NCBI RefSeq assembly: GCF_007000325.2 | Contig: NZ_CP117270.1 | Location: 62,001 to 126,000, forward strand | Source of the DNA: Rhizobium rhododendri | GTDB lineage: Bacteria > Pseudomonadota > Alphaproteobacteria > Rhizobiales > Rhizobiaceae | DNA length: 64,000 bases | Direction: 5' to 3' | The notes under the pieces: model-generated | The model's input: only the letters and a program-made list of their open reading frames with translations | Database searches by the model: none | What the model was told of the DNA's origin: nothing | In this document: in pieces, positions 9,268 through 17,608 of the stretch | Layout: the number at the start of each line of letters is the position of its first letter | Position numbering within the stretch: the first letter of the stretch is position 1 | Program-made: the position numbers and the translations under genes

Positions 9268-9279
9268 GAACATTTGTTC
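9268..9279. promoter_or_regulatory. Candidate operator, perfect dyad GAACA-TT-TGTTC
   Basis: The 12 bases GAACATTTGTTC form a perfect inverted repeat (5-bp arms, 2-bp centre). They lie just downstream of the predicted -10 of the IIC promoter, between it and the ribosome binding site, a natural repressor position. The reverse complement contains ACAAATGTTC, also found at 10162-10171 and, with one change, at 16218-16227. The likely ligand is the SorC-family regulator at 15044 (inference). Confidence 0.6.
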
Positions 9280-9296
9280 CTCCAACAATACGAAAG

Positions 9297-9325
9297 TTTA
9301 TGATTCAAAAAGAAATTTGTGTCAA
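9297..9325 (-). promoter_or_regulatory. Candidate sigma-70 promoter for the galactitol-type PTS operon
   Basis: Reading the minus strand, TTGACA (9325-9320) is followed after 17 nt by CATAAA (9302-9297). The -35 is a perfect consensus and the -10 matches in four of six positions. It points at the IIC gene starting at 9219, with the dyad operator at 9268-9279 just downstream. Confidence 0.6.
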
Positions 9326-9360
9326 TTGCCTATCGGCGCACAGCTTTCGCGCTCGGATAT

Positions 9361-10077
9361 TTACCGTCCTTTCGGCAAGTTCGCCCAAATCATGGCTTCC
9401 CTTGAAAGCCCCTCGAATGAACTGAATACCTTGTCGGCGCCCGCTTCAAGCAAATGTGTCTCGTGCTCAGCATAGGAGTGGCCTCCGCCGGTAAAGCCGA
9501 AAACCGTCATGCCGGCCGCACGTCCCGCCTGCGCGCCAAACAACGAATCTTCGATGACGAGACAATCAGACGGAGCGAACCCCATCTTGCTGGCTGCGAA
9601 GAGAAACAGGTCCGGGGCGGGCTTGCCGTGTTTCACCATGGACGAACTGAAAATGTCGTCGCCGAAAAACGAAATCAGTCCAGTCAGCGACAGGCTATGC
9701 TGTATTCTTTCCAGCGAGGAAGACGAGGCGACGCAGCATCGTGCATCGAGAGCGGACAGAAAAGCCGCCACGCCCTTCATGGCTTCGAGTTGCTCGGTGA
9801 AGACCTCTTTGGTTTCCAGCCAGACGTCCTCGACATGGTCCCTAGGGTAATCTTGTCCTGTCAGATCATGTATGCGGGCGAAGATATCGGCCTGCTTCAT
9901 TCCAAAGCATTTGCCGACCACGTCCGGGGTGATTGTCAGCCCGTGCCTTGCATACACCCGAACATAGGCCGAGGCAGCCAACGGCTCGCTATCGACAAGA
10001 ACGCCATCGCAATCGAATATGAAAAGCCGGTCTTTTGCCAATCCCTGTCCCTCCCCGGACACTGTGCGGAATTCCAT
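9361..10077 (-). CDS. HAD-superfamily phosphatase / beta-phosphoglucomutase-like
   Basis: A 238-residue HAD hydrolase of subfamily IA. Motif I is FIFDCDGVLVDSEP (nucleophile and acid Asp residues), motif II is in VASSSSLERI, the lysine motif in KHGKPAPDLF and motif IV in VIEDSLFGAQAG. The helical cap between motifs I and II fits small phosphosugar or phosphopolyol substrates. It sits between the two PTS operons and faces away from gutM, sharing the intergenic promoter region with it. It may remove excess or dead-end phosphorylated substrate, or act as a mutase. Function within the pathway is inference only. Confidence 0.82.
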   Translation of the reverse strand: MEFRTVSGEGQGLAKDRLFIFDCDGVLVDSEPLAASAYVRVYARHGLTITPDVVGKCFGMKQADIFARIHDLTGQDYPRDHVEDVWLETKEVFTEQLEAMKGVAAFLSALDARCCVASSSSLERIQHSLSLTGLISFFGDDIFSSSMVKHGKPAPDLFLFAASKMGFAPSDCLVIEDSLFGAQAGRAAGMTVFGFTGGGHSYAEHETHLLEAGADKVFSSFEGLSREAMIWANLPKGR

Positions 10078-10146
10078 TGGAGATGCTGCTAACTGCCTTT
10101 TGCTAAAGAAAAGTTCGTCTCGCTCCCCGCTTCGAATTTATACATA

Positions 10147-10172
10147 TTGACATACCACAATACAAATGTTCA
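10147..10172 (+). promoter_or_regulatory. Candidate promoter and operator for the gutM-srl operon
   Basis: TTGACA occurs at 10147-10152 on the plus strand. The motif ACAAATGTTC follows at 10162-10171; extended to AATACAAATGTTC, it matches the GAACAAATGTTC dyad at 9268-9279 in 10 of 12 positions. No strong -10 is apparent (CATTTA region around 10171-10176). The motif lies between -35 and -10, where binding would block polymerase. It is upstream of gutM and also in the region from which the HAD gene is read divergently. Confidence 0.5.
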
Positions 10173-10225
10173 TTTATGACGTGAGGATGAATGACTGGGC
10201 AGCGACACTTTCGGGAGGGGTGAAG

Positions 10226-10651
10226 ATGGCTATATGGCAATGGGCGCTGCTCGCTTTGGGCGCGGTGTGGATGTTGCAAGTGATTGGCGTCTGGCTGCAG
10301 ATGCGGCACTACACAGACGTCTTCAAAGGAATAACCAGCAAATATAATGACGGATACGTGGGTGCCGGACACGCGCGCGGTCGCCTCAGAAGAGGCACGA
10401 TTGCATTGCTGGTCGTCGGCCAGGACATGAAGGTGCAACGCCTCATGACGATGACCGGACGTTCCGTTTTCGCCAAATTCAAGCGAAACGAGCAATATGA
10501 AGGCCAGTCGCTCAATGCATTGAAAGCTGCGCAAGCCGTCGCTGCTGCGGACAACACGCACGCGGCCATTTCCAAGGCAATCGAGCAGGTCGAGCACGTT
10601 CGAGAGGGCAAGGGGCCGGCAGCGCCGCGCCTCAGGCTGGCCTCGGCATAA
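10226..10651 (+). CDS. gutM: GutM-like glucitol operon activator protein
   Basis: A 141-residue protein of the GutM family, which in enterobacteria accompanies the glucitol PTS as an accessory regulator. The N-terminus has one hydrophobic segment (MAIWQWALLALGAVWMLQV), so it is probably membrane-anchored, followed by a conserved GRLRRGTIALLVVGQDMKV region. The start at 10226 is preceded by GGGAGGGG at 10213-10220, while upstream in-frame starts lie within the operator. It is the first gene of the srl-type operon, 48 nt before srlA. In E. coli GutM is an activator; whether this one acts on transcription or on the transporter is unknown. Confidence 0.82.
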   Translation: MAIWQWALLALGAVWMLQVIGVWLQMRHYTDVFKGITSKYNDGYVGAGHARGRLRRGTIALLVVGQDMKVQRLMTMTGRSVFAKFKRNEQYEGQSLNALKAAQAVAAADNTHAAISKAIEQVEHVREGKGPAAPRLRLASA

Positions 10652-10699
10652 AAACCAAAGCTATTTCAGATCAACCGAACTGCATTCAAGGAGGAGAGA

Positions 10700-11449
10700 A
10701 TGTTATTCGCGTCAGTGCTGGCCGATCATGGCCATCTCACTATACACGATTTAGGGTCGACGTTTTCCGATGCTGCCTTGCACGGAAAGATGGTTGCCAA
10801 GGGAGCCGCCGATAAGCTTATCGTTCTGGCCCAGGCAAATTCCGACATTTCCGTCGAGCAATTCAAGGAAAAGCTGAACAGCGTCAACAAAGAAGAGCAG
10901 CTCGGCGGACTGGCGAATATCGGCAAGTATTTCATCGGCATTTTCCAGAAGGGCGGCGAGGTCTTCGCAGGCTTCGTGACAGGAATTATCCCGACGCTGG
11001 TCGTGCTGATGACCGCCTTCTATGCCCTGACCGAAATGGTCGGCGAGGAGCGCGTGCACGGCATTGCTCGCGGCGCCGGGCGCATTGCCTTGACGCGCTA
11101 TACCGTGCTGCCGCTGCTGTCGGTGTTCTTCCTGACCAACCCGATGGCCTATACCTTCGGCGCGTTCCTGGAAGAAAAGCACAAGCCTGCCTTTTACGAT
11201 GCAGCTGTGTCCTACGTTCATCCGCCGCTCGGCTTGTTTCCGCATATCAATCCCGGCGAATACTTCGTCTGGGGCGGCGTTCTCGTGGCGCTGCAGGAGC
11301 TGGAAAAGCGCGGCGTCGTCCCGGGCGGATACCACATCAAGATGGCCATCTGGTACGCCATTGTTGGCCTCGTGGTGATCCTGCTGAAGGGCATGCTGAC
11401 GGAACGTATCACAATGATCATGGCCCGCCGTCAAGGCGTGGAACTCTGA
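10700..11449 (+). CDS. srlA: PTS glucitol/sorbitol-type IIC (SrlA/GutA) component
   Basis: A 249-residue membrane component of a glucitol-family PTS. The region [22 protein letters not shown] and the later [16 protein letters not shown] correspond closely to conserved segments of enterobacterial SrlA. It has an N-terminal extension of roughly 65 residues not present in the E. coli protein. The start is supported by GGAGGAG just upstream. With the following IIBC subunit it forms the membrane channel; the two parts of the IIC domain are split between these genes, as is usual for this family. Confidence 0.9.
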   Translation: MLFASVLADHGHLTIHDLGSTFSDAALHGKMVAKGAADKLIVLAQANSDISVEQFKEKLNSVNKEEQLGGLANIGKYFIGIFQKGGEVFAGFVTGIIPTLVVLMTAFYALTEMVGEERVHGIARGAGRIALTRYTVLPLLSVFFLTNPMAYTFGAFLEEKHKPAFYDAAVSYVHPPLGLFPHINPGEYFVWGGVLVALQELEKRGVVPGGYHIKMAIWYAIVGLVVILLKGMLTERITMIMARRQGVEL

Positions 11450-11474
11450 TTGCCACTTGGGAGGAGGGGCTATT

Positions 11475-12473
11475 ATGGCAACTGAATACAAGGCAGTAAA
11501 TATTTCGAGGGGTCCCCAGGGCTGGGGTGGCCCGCTGGTTATCCAGCCGACCATGCAGCGCAACAAGATCGTCTCGGTCACCGGCGGCGGTATTCACCCC
11601 GTCGCGCGGCGGATCGCGGAACTGACCGGCGGCGAAGCCGTCGACGGTTTCCGGGCGCCACCGGTCGAGGGCGAAATGGCCGTTGTCGTCGTCGATTGCG
11701 GCGGTACTGCGCGATGCGGGGTCTATCCGCGCAAGCGCATCCCCACCGTCAACATCACGCCTGTCGGACAGTCGGGACCTCTGGCGCAATTCATTACCGA
11801 AGACATCTATGTCTCCGGGGTGAAGGAGCAGAACATCACCATGGCCGACGGTTCCCAGCCGGTTACCGTGGCAGCGGCCGGAGGGGCTCCGAAGGCAACC
11901 GCCGCCCCCAAGACGATACCTGTCGAGACCGGCGGTGGTGGTTTCATCAACCTGATTGCTGGCATCGGTCGCGTCATGGGCCGCGTCGTCGGCATCTTCT
12001 TCAATGCCGGACGCCGTACGATCGACCAGGTCATCCGCAACGTGCTGCCGTTCATGGCATTTGTGACCATGCTGATAGGCTTCATTCTGTATACCGGCGT
12101 TGGCGATGTGCTTGCCGAGCCGATGGGGCCGCTTGCCAACAATATCGTCGGCCTTCTGATCATCTCCGCCATCTGCGGCCTGCCGTTCCTGTCGCCTATT
12201 CTCGGCCCAGGTGCGGTTATCGCCCAGGTCATTGGCGTGGCGATCATCGGCCCGCAGATCGCAAACGGCACCATTGCGCCCGCAATGGCCCTCCCGGCAC
12301 TCTTTGCCTACAATGCGCAGGTCGGTTGCGACTTCGTGCCTGTGGGCCTGGCGCTGGGTGAGGCAAAACCCAAGACGATCGAGATCGGCGTTCCCGCAGT
12401 CCTCATCAGTCGCCAGATCATGGCCCCGGTTTCTGTGCTCATTGCCTGGGTTACCAGCCTGATCGTGTTCTAA
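11475..12473 (+). CDS. srlE: PTS glucitol/sorbitol-type IIBC (SrlE/GutE) component
   Basis: A 332-residue protein with an N-terminal IIB domain and a C-terminal membrane domain. The phosphocysteine segment is [17 protein letters not shown], near residues 70-90, followed by [18 protein letters not shown], both family hallmarks. The C-terminal half (from about residue 180) has several membrane helices. An Ala/Pro-rich linker, [17 protein letters not shown], separates the domains. The start at 11475 has GGAGGAGGGG upstream and lies 25 nt after srlA. It phosphorylates the incoming polyol. Confidence 0.9.
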   Translation: MATEYKAVNISRGPQGWGGPLVIQPTMQRNKIVSVTGGGIHPVARRIAELTGGEAVDGFRAPPVEGEMAVVVVDCGGTARCGVYPRKRIPTVNITPVGQSGPLAQFITEDIYVSGVKEQNITMADGSQPVTVAAAGGAPKATAAPKTIPVETGGGGFINLIAGIGRVMGRVVGIFFNAGRRTIDQVIRNVLPFMAFVTMLIGFILYTGVGDVLAEPMGPLANNIVGLLIISAICGLPFLSPILGPGAVIAQVIGVAIIGPQIANGTIAPAMALPALFAYNAQVGCDFVPVGLALGEAKPKTIEIGVPAVLISRQIMAPVSVLIAWVTSLIVF

Positions 12474-12561
12474 GCCAACGCGTGCGGACGTCCAGCAGAC
12501 TGCCCGCACGCCCAATGCTACAACACCAGGCCGAGCTATTTCTATAGAGAAGGATTTGTCC

Positions 12562-12942
12562 ATGGCACTGCACCTCAAGACGCAGATTACCGCCGTCGGT
12601 CCCGACGTGGCCGATCTGGCCGATGGCGGGGTCCTCATTCTGTTTGCCGACGGCGCTCCGCCCGAACTGGCCGAAGTGTCCGTCCTCCATCTGCCCGATG
12701 TCGGGCCCACCGAACAGGAGCCTTCCGTGGGCTCGCCGATCATGGTGGGTTCTGCCAGCAGTCGGATCACGGCGATCGGGCCGATTGCCTGGAACAAGGT
12801 GCTGGAAATCGGCCACGTCGTCATCAACTTCAACGACGCTACGACCGTCGACAGCCCGGGTGCCATCTGCGCTGCGGCAATCGACGCGGATGTGTTGAAA
12901 AGCGCGCTTTCCGTCGGGACGACGATCACCATCGGTGATTGA
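12562..12942 (+). CDS. srlB: PTS glucitol/sorbitol-type IIA (SrlB/GutB) component
   Basis: A 126-residue cytoplasmic IIA protein of the glucitol family. The expected phosphohistidine is in SVLHLPDVG, at the position of the E. coli active-site histidine, and the block TAIGPIAWNKVLEIGHVVINF matches the family. The ATG at 12562 has AGAAGGA upstream. It relays phosphate from the HPr-EI fusion (next gene, about 40 nt downstream) to SrlE. An 88-nt gap from srlE has no obvious hairpin. Confidence 0.88.
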   Translation: MALHLKTQITAVGPDVADLADGGVLILFADGAPPELAEVSVLHLPDVGPTEQEPSVGSPIMVGSASSRITAIGPIAWNKVLEIGHVVINFNDATTVDSPGAICAAAIDADVLKSALSVGTTITIGD

Positions 12943-12981
12943 TCTCGACTGTTGCTGATTATCTAGTGAATGGATGTTTTT

Positions 12982-14946
12982 ATGGAACGCTCAACAATTG
13001 TGCGCGTGAAGGAAGGTCTTCATGCTCGTCCGGCAACTCGCTTCGTCAAGCTGGCGAAGAGCTTTGCGAGCGAAGTGGAGATCGTCAAGGATGCGAAGGT
13101 CGTCAGTGCGAAAAGCTCGGTAAAATTGATGCTGCTAGCGGTCAAGGAAAATGACTCTGTGGCGCTGCGAGCGACTGGCGCCGACGCACTGGAAGCGCTG
13201 GATGCACTGGTGGAGTTCCTGGAGAATCCGGAGTCGGGTCTCGACGGCGTCACAAATGCCTCTGCGGCCCCAGCTGCAAGTGACGCTACCGGCAATGCAG
13301 CGCCTGAGCGCGCCGGCGTGCTTCAGGGGATCGCCGCCAGCGAGGGCGTCGGGCTGGCGAAGATATTTCGCTATTTTCCGAAGAAATTCAAACCTATGCA
13401 ACGCCGGTTGCGGGACGATGAAATCCTCTTCGAAATCGAGCGATTCGAGAAGGCGATCTCGTCTGTCAGACAGCAGATGGAGGCAGCCCTCGCTGCCAAG
13501 GGATTGTCTGAAACGGACAGCAGCATCATTTCCGCGCTTGTCGAGATTGCCGGCGATCCTGAGATCATCGACGGCGTCGTGGTTGCGATCGGCGAGGGCC
13601 TCGATGCGACCGATGCCGTCTTGAAGGTTACGGACGAAACGGCAGCCTCCTTCGGTCGCGTTTCCGATGCCTATCTGAATGCAAGAGCCGACGACGTAAA
13701 AGCCATTGCGCGACAGATCTGTCTGGCGCTTGCCGGCGAGCGAGATATCGGTCTCGATGAAATCACGGAGCCATCCATTGTGCTGGCGGAAGACATCGGC
13801 GCCTGGGACCTGGCGCGCGCACCGGTTAAACTGATCAAGGGCGTTATCTGCGCCCACGGTGGCGCCACGTCGCATATCGCCATCATTGCAAGGGCGCACG
13901 GCATTCCGGCTGTCCTCGGTCTCGGCAATGGTATCGACGCCCTCGTCGCGGCCACGGACGTTGCCATCGATGGCGGCAAGGGACTTATCTATCCCGATCC
14001 GGATGCGGCGTTACGCGAGACGTTCGCCCGGCGTCTTGACGCGGCGGCGAATGAGGAAGTTCGTCTGCGTGCATTCAAGGATGTGCGGCCGCATCTCGCG
14101 GACGGCACGCCGATCGAGGTTGCCGCAAACATAGGCTCCATCGAGGAACTCGAAGCCGCCAAGGAAGCCGGTGCGATGGGCATCGGCCTGTTCCGTACCG
14201 AACTCCTGTTCATGAAGCACGGCGGATTGCCGAGCGAGGACATGCAGTTCGATATCTATTCTCAGGCAGCGCGGGGAATGGCACCCGATCCGGTCATCAT
14301 CCGGACGCTCGACATCGGTGGCGACAAGCCAGTGTCGGGCATCGTGTTTCCCGAGGAGCAGAACCCGTTCCTGGGTTGGCGTGGTGTGCGCATGTGTCTC
14401 GACAGGCCGGATATCTTCAAGCCGCAACTGCGGGCACTGCTGCGCGCCGCAACGCAAGGCAATATCAAGGTGATGTTGCCGATGGTATCCACCATCGAAG
14501 AGGTCAAGCGCACGCGGGATCTGATCGGCGAATGCACGCGCGAACTTGCCGCGGAAGGAAAGCCTTTTGCGAGCTTCGCTCTCGGCGTGATGATCGAGAC
14601 GCCCGCAGCGGTGATGATTGCGCCGTCGCTGGCAAGAGAGGTCGATTTCTTCTCGATCGGCACAAACGATCTGACGCAATACATCATGGCGGCCGACCGG
14701 ATGAACCCGCAGGTGGCGGCACTCAATGACGTCGGCAATGCGGCAGTCCTGACGGCAATCGAGATGGCAGCGAGGGCCGGCAAGGAGGCTGGTATCATGG
14801 TCGGCATGTGCGGGGAGGCCGCTGCCCGCCCGGACCTGATCCCGTTGTTCCTGAAATTCGGTTTGACCGAACTCAGCATGAGCTCCGCCTCCATTCCGCG
14901 CGCGAAGAAATGCATTTCGGAACTCGGCTCCGCAAGCGCCGGTTGA
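12982..14946 (+). CDS. HPr-Enzyme I fusion phosphotransferase
   Basis: A 654-residue fusion of HPr and Enzyme I, the general energy-coupling proteins of a PTS. The HPr domain (about 1-90) has the phosphohistidine in EGLHARPATRF and a Ser46-like site in SAKSSVKLMLLAV. A linker rich in Ala/Ser follows. The EI part has the phosphohistidine motif GGATSHIAIIARAHGIP (His298 from this start), the PEP-binding RTELLFM region and the C-terminal active-site Cys in MVGMCGEAA. There is no GAF domain, so it is not the nitrogen-PTS PtsP. The ATG at 12982 places the HPr histidine at residue 14, matching HPr numbering; ATG 12970 is an alternative. It should serve both PTSs here. Confidence 0.92.
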   Translation: MERSTIVRVKEGLHARPATRFVKLAKSFASEVEIVKDAKVVSAKSSVKLMLLAVKENDSVALRATGADALEALDALVEFLENPESGLDGVTNASAAPAASDATGNAAPERAGVLQGIAASEGVGLAKIFRYFPKKFKPMQRRLRDDEILFEIERFEKAISSVRQQMEAALAAKGLSETDSSIISALVEIAGDPEIIDGVVVAIGEGLDATDAVLKVTDETAASFGRVSDAYLNARADDVKAIARQICLALAGERDIGLDEITEPSIVLAEDIGAWDLARAPVKLIKGVICAHGGATSHIAIIARAHGIPAVLGLGNGIDALVAATDVAIDGGKGLIYPDPDAALRETFARRLDAAANEEVRLRAFKDVRPHLADGTPIEVAANIGSIEELEAAKEAGAMGIGLFRTELLFMKHGGLPSEDMQFDIYSQAARGMAPDPVIIRTLDIGGDKPVSGIVFPEEQNPFLGWRGVRMCLDRPDIFKPQLRALLRAATQGNIKVMLPMVSTIEEVKRTRDLIGECTRELAAEGKPFASFALGVMIETPAAVMIAPSLAREVDFFSIGTNDLTQYIMAADRMNPQVAALNDVGNAAVLTAIEMAARAGKEAGIMVGMCGEAAARPDLIPLFLKFGLTELSMSSASIPRAKKCISELGSASAG

Positions 14947-15043
14947 TCTGCCGGAGCCGGATATCGAAACCGTAATGACGATTTCCAATTGCGCCTACTG
15001 TTGTTAAGGGTAGTTTTTTACTTCCTAAGACGCGGGAGCCAAC

Positions 15044-16081
15044 TTGGCACGTTCGAAGAAAGACATCTCAAAATCCGAAGGCGCAGAAGATCAGGCCCCA
15101 TCGGCCGGCCAGACTTCGGGCAACCGGGCTGACAGAATGCGCATTCGGGCTGCCTGGATGTATTTCGTCGAGCAAATGACCCAGAACGACATCGCGGATA
15201 TTCTGGGCGTCGGGCGCGTCACCGTCGTTCGCATGCTGGCGGAGGCGCGAATTCGCAACGAAGTAAAAATCGCCATTGAGGGAGAGCTTGCGGAAATCGT
15301 CGGGCTCGAGCGATCGCTCGAGATCGCCTTCGGAATAGAGCAGGTGGTCGTGGCACCTTTGTCCGATCCGGAAGCGGACCCCATCCCGACGATCAGTGCA
15401 GCAACCGGTGCGTTTCTGTCTAACGCGATGAAGCCGGGAATGACGGTCGGTGTCGGCTGGGGCAGGACGTTGTTTGCCTGTCTTTCGTCGATCAATGCCC
15501 GTAATCTTCAGGATTTCAAGGTGATTTCGCTTCTGGGCGGTGTCAGCCAGGCGCGCCGATTCAATCCTGCCGAATTTGCCTGGCGCTTTGCCCAGGTGTT
15601 CCAAGGCGACGGCTACCTCATTCCGGCGCCAGCGATGGTCGACAGCCTGGAAACGAAGGAAGCGCTGATCAAGCGATGCGGTCTCCAGGATATTTTGGAC
15701 ATGGCCGACAATATGGATGCGGTGGTTGTCAGTGTCGGCGGCATCGATTCTGCAACAACCTTTTATCGCGGCGGCTTTCTTACCGAGAAGCAGAGAAGCG
15801 AACTGGAAAAGCTGGGCGCGGTTGGCGACCTGCTATTCCATTTTTACGATCGAAATGGCGATGTGCTGAATCATCCGATCAACAATCTCATCATGTCGGT
15901 CGAGGTCGATCGTATCCGCCGAACTCCCTTGCGGATCCTCGCTTCGGGCGGAATAGACAAGCGCGAATCGATGCTCGGCGCCATGCGCCTTGTCCAGCCA
16001 ACGGTCCTCATCACCGATGAGGAAAGTGCACGGCGCCTGTTGCAGGGCGCAGATGATTTCCTGGCAGCAGAAGCGCCATAA
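15044..16081 (+). CDS. SorC-family (sugar-binding) transcriptional regulator
   Basis: A 345-residue regulator with an N-terminal helix-turn-helix (MTQNDIADILGVGRVTVVRMLAEA, about residues 45-68) and a C-terminal sugar-binding domain of the SorC/DeoR-like fold, with GVGWGRTLFACLSS and SLLGGVSQ motifs. A TTG start at 15044 is preceded by GGGAG seven nt upstream; the first in-frame ATG is at 15137, which would remove part of an unstructured N-terminal tail only. It is the same family as EryD of the erythritol locus in this window. Its ligand should be the polyol, or its phosphate, handled by the flanking genes, and its likely targets are the ACAAATGTTC-type sites at 9268, 10162 and 16218 (inference). 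Confidence 0.87.
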   Translation: MARSKKDISKSEGAEDQAPSAGQTSGNRADRMRIRAAWMYFVEQMTQNDIADILGVGRVTVVRMLAEARIRNEVKIAIEGELAEIVGLERSLEIAFGIEQVVVAPLSDPEADPIPTISAATGAFLSNAMKPGMTVGVGWGRTLFACLSSINARNLQDFKVISLLGGVSQARRFNPAEFAWRFAQVFQGDGYLIPAPAMVDSLETKEALIKRCGLQDILDMADNMDAVVVSVGGIDSATTFYRGGFLTEKQRSELEKLGAVGDLLFHFYDRNGDVLNHPINNLIMSVEVDRIRRTPLRILASGGIDKRESMLGAMRLVQPTVLITDEESARRLLQGADDFLAAEAP

Positions 16082-16195
16082 ACCTCGCCTGAACTACCCA
16101 TTTATCCGTGAAATTCGAGAGCCGGCCGATCCCACATCGGTGGCATGCGTACGCTGTTGCCTGATCGGAGCAGCGCATCTTTGAGGTCTCGAAAT

Positions 16196-16241
16196 GAACA
16201 TTCGCGTTGACAGAAAGACAAATGTACGAATACAGTCGTAC
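16196..16241 (+). promoter_or_regulatory. Candidate promoter and two operator-like elements before the DRL gene
   Basis: A perfect TTGACA (16207-16212) is followed after 18 nt by TACAGT (16231-16236). Three repeat elements overlap it: GAACATT at 16196-16202, ACAAATGTAC at 16218-16227 (one mismatch to ACAAATGTTC found in the two PTS promoters), and a perfect dyad GTACGA-N6-TCGTAC (16224-16241) that covers the -10. The 200-nt space between the regulator gene and the DRL gene suggests that the four catabolic genes have their own regulated promoter. Confidence 0.58.
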
Positions 16242-16280
16242 TGAAAGACACGGTCATTAATTAACTTGGGAGGAGTTTCT

Positions 16281-17606
16281 ATGGCTATCAACGTCGCGCC
16301 AACGGGCTTGGCGCGTGACCTCATTGCACGCGCTGAAACAGGACGTCCGGTTCGTATCGGCTTGATCGGCTCAGGCGAAATGGGAACCGACATCGTTACT
16401 CGCGTAGCCCACATGACGGGCATCGAGATCGGTGCAATCTGCGATCTCAATCTTCCCGCCGCGTCACGCGCGGTCGACATTGCCTACCAGGAAACCGGAC
16501 ATGCACGCGAAGCCGACAGCGCAAGCGCGCTGACGGCGGCGATGGAAAGCGGCAAGATCGCCGTCACCAGCGATGCCAATCTCATCCTGCAGAATGGCCT
16601 GATCGACGTCGTGATCGATGCGACCGGCGTGCCCGCCGTTGGCGCTGAAATCGGCCTCTCCGCCATGGAAAATGGCAAGCACCTCGTCATGATGAACGTC
16701 GAAGCCGACGTGACGATAGGGGCTTTCCTGAAGAGCGAGGCCGAGCGCCTTGGCGTTACCTACTCGCTGGGCGCCGGCGATGAACCGTCTTCCTGCATGG
16801 AGCTGATCGAATTCGTCTCGGCGATGGGGCATCCGATCGTTGCGGCCGGCAAGGGAAAGAACAATCCCCTGAACATCGATGCCATACCGGACGACTATGC
16901 AGAGGAGGCCGCGCGCCGACACATGAATGTCCGTATGCTCGTCGAATTCGTCGATGGATCGAAGACGATGGTCGAGATGGCGGCAATCGCCAATGCGACC
17001 GGGCTGGTTCCTGACAAACCCGGCATGCACGGCCCGGCAGCAACGCTCGACCAGCTTGCAAAGACGCTTGTGCCTGAAAAGGACGGTGGCGTGCTGTCGC
17101 GCATCGGAGTCGTCGATTATTCCATCGGCAAGGGTGTGGCGCCCGGCGTTTTCGTCGTTGCCGACATGTCGCATCCGCGGATTTCGGAGCGAATGGAAGA
17201 CCTGAAGATGGGCAAGGGCCCGTACTTCACATTCCATCGGCCCTACCACCTGACGTCTCTCGAAGTGCCGCTGACCTGCGCGCGCGTCGTGCTTTACGGC
17301 AAGGCCGACATGGTGCCCCTGTCGAAGCCGGTCGCAGAGGTCTGTGCTGTCGCCAAGAAGGATATGAAGCCGGGCGAAAAACTCGATGCAATCGGCGAAT
17401 ATTGCTACCGCGCCTGGATTATGACGGCGCCAGAGGCGCGCAGCGCGTCGGCCATTCCCTGCGGCTTGCTGCAGGGCGGCACTGTGACGGCCGCCATCAA
17501 AAAGGGTGAGCTGATCACCTATGCCAACGCGGCAGTGGCGCCGGGCTCGAAGATCGCAGCGCTGCGGGCGCGTCAGGACAAGCTTGTTTACGGGGCAGGA
17601 GCTTAA
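16281..17606 (+). CDS. Homoserine dehydrogenase-like/SAF-domain oxidoreductase, DRL family
   Basis: A 441-residue protein with an N-terminal Rossmann domain (GLIGSGEMGTDIV, about residues 29-41), a homoserine dehydrogenase-like middle part and a C-terminal SAF domain (about 335-430). This architecture is that of COG4091, often annotated as predicted homoserine dehydrogenase or FlgA-like. The family includes Brucella DRL, an enzyme shown to replace DXR by converting 1-deoxy-D-xylulose 5-phosphate (DXP) to 2-C-methyl-D-erythritol 4-phosphate (MEP) with NADPH. Here it sits in a catabolic PTS operon, so the reverse, oxidative direction is plausible. The ATG at 16281 has GGGAGGAG upstream. The stop is 2 nt from the E1 alpha gene. 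Homology at family level is clear; the substrate is inferred. Confidence 0.82.
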   Translation: MAINVAPTGLARDLIARAETGRPVRIGLIGSGEMGTDIVTRVAHMTGIEIGAICDLNLPAASRAVDIAYQETGHAREADSASALTAAMESGKIAVTSDANLILQNGLIDVVIDATGVPAVGAEIGLSAMENGKHLVMMNVEADVTIGAFLKSEAERLGVTYSLGAGDEPSSCMELIEFVSAMGHPIVAAGKGKNNPLNIDAIPDDYAEEAARRHMNVRMLVEFVDGSKTMVEMAAIANATGLVPDKPGMHGPAATLDQLAKTLVPEKDGGVLSRIGVVDYSIGKGVAPGVFVVADMSHPRISERMEDLKMGKGPYFTFHRPYHLTSLEVPLTCARVVLYGKADMVPLSKPVAEVCAVAKKDMKPGEKLDAIGEYCYRAWIMTAPEARSASAIPCGLLQGGTVTAAIKKGELITYANAAVAPGSKIAALRARQDKLVYGAGA

Positions 17607-17608
17607 GG

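Noticed and set aside
12982..14946. Nitrogen-PTS enzyme PtsP
   Set aside because: There is no N-terminal GAF domain; the N-terminus is an HPr domain with its phosphohistidine.
16281..17606. FlgA-type flagellar P-ring assembly protein or true homoserine dehydrogenase
   Set aside because: The SAF domain explains the FlgA-like annotation often given to this family, but the N-terminal Rossmann/homoserine dehydrogenase-like part and operon context point to the COG4091/DRL group; threonine pathway neighbours are absent.
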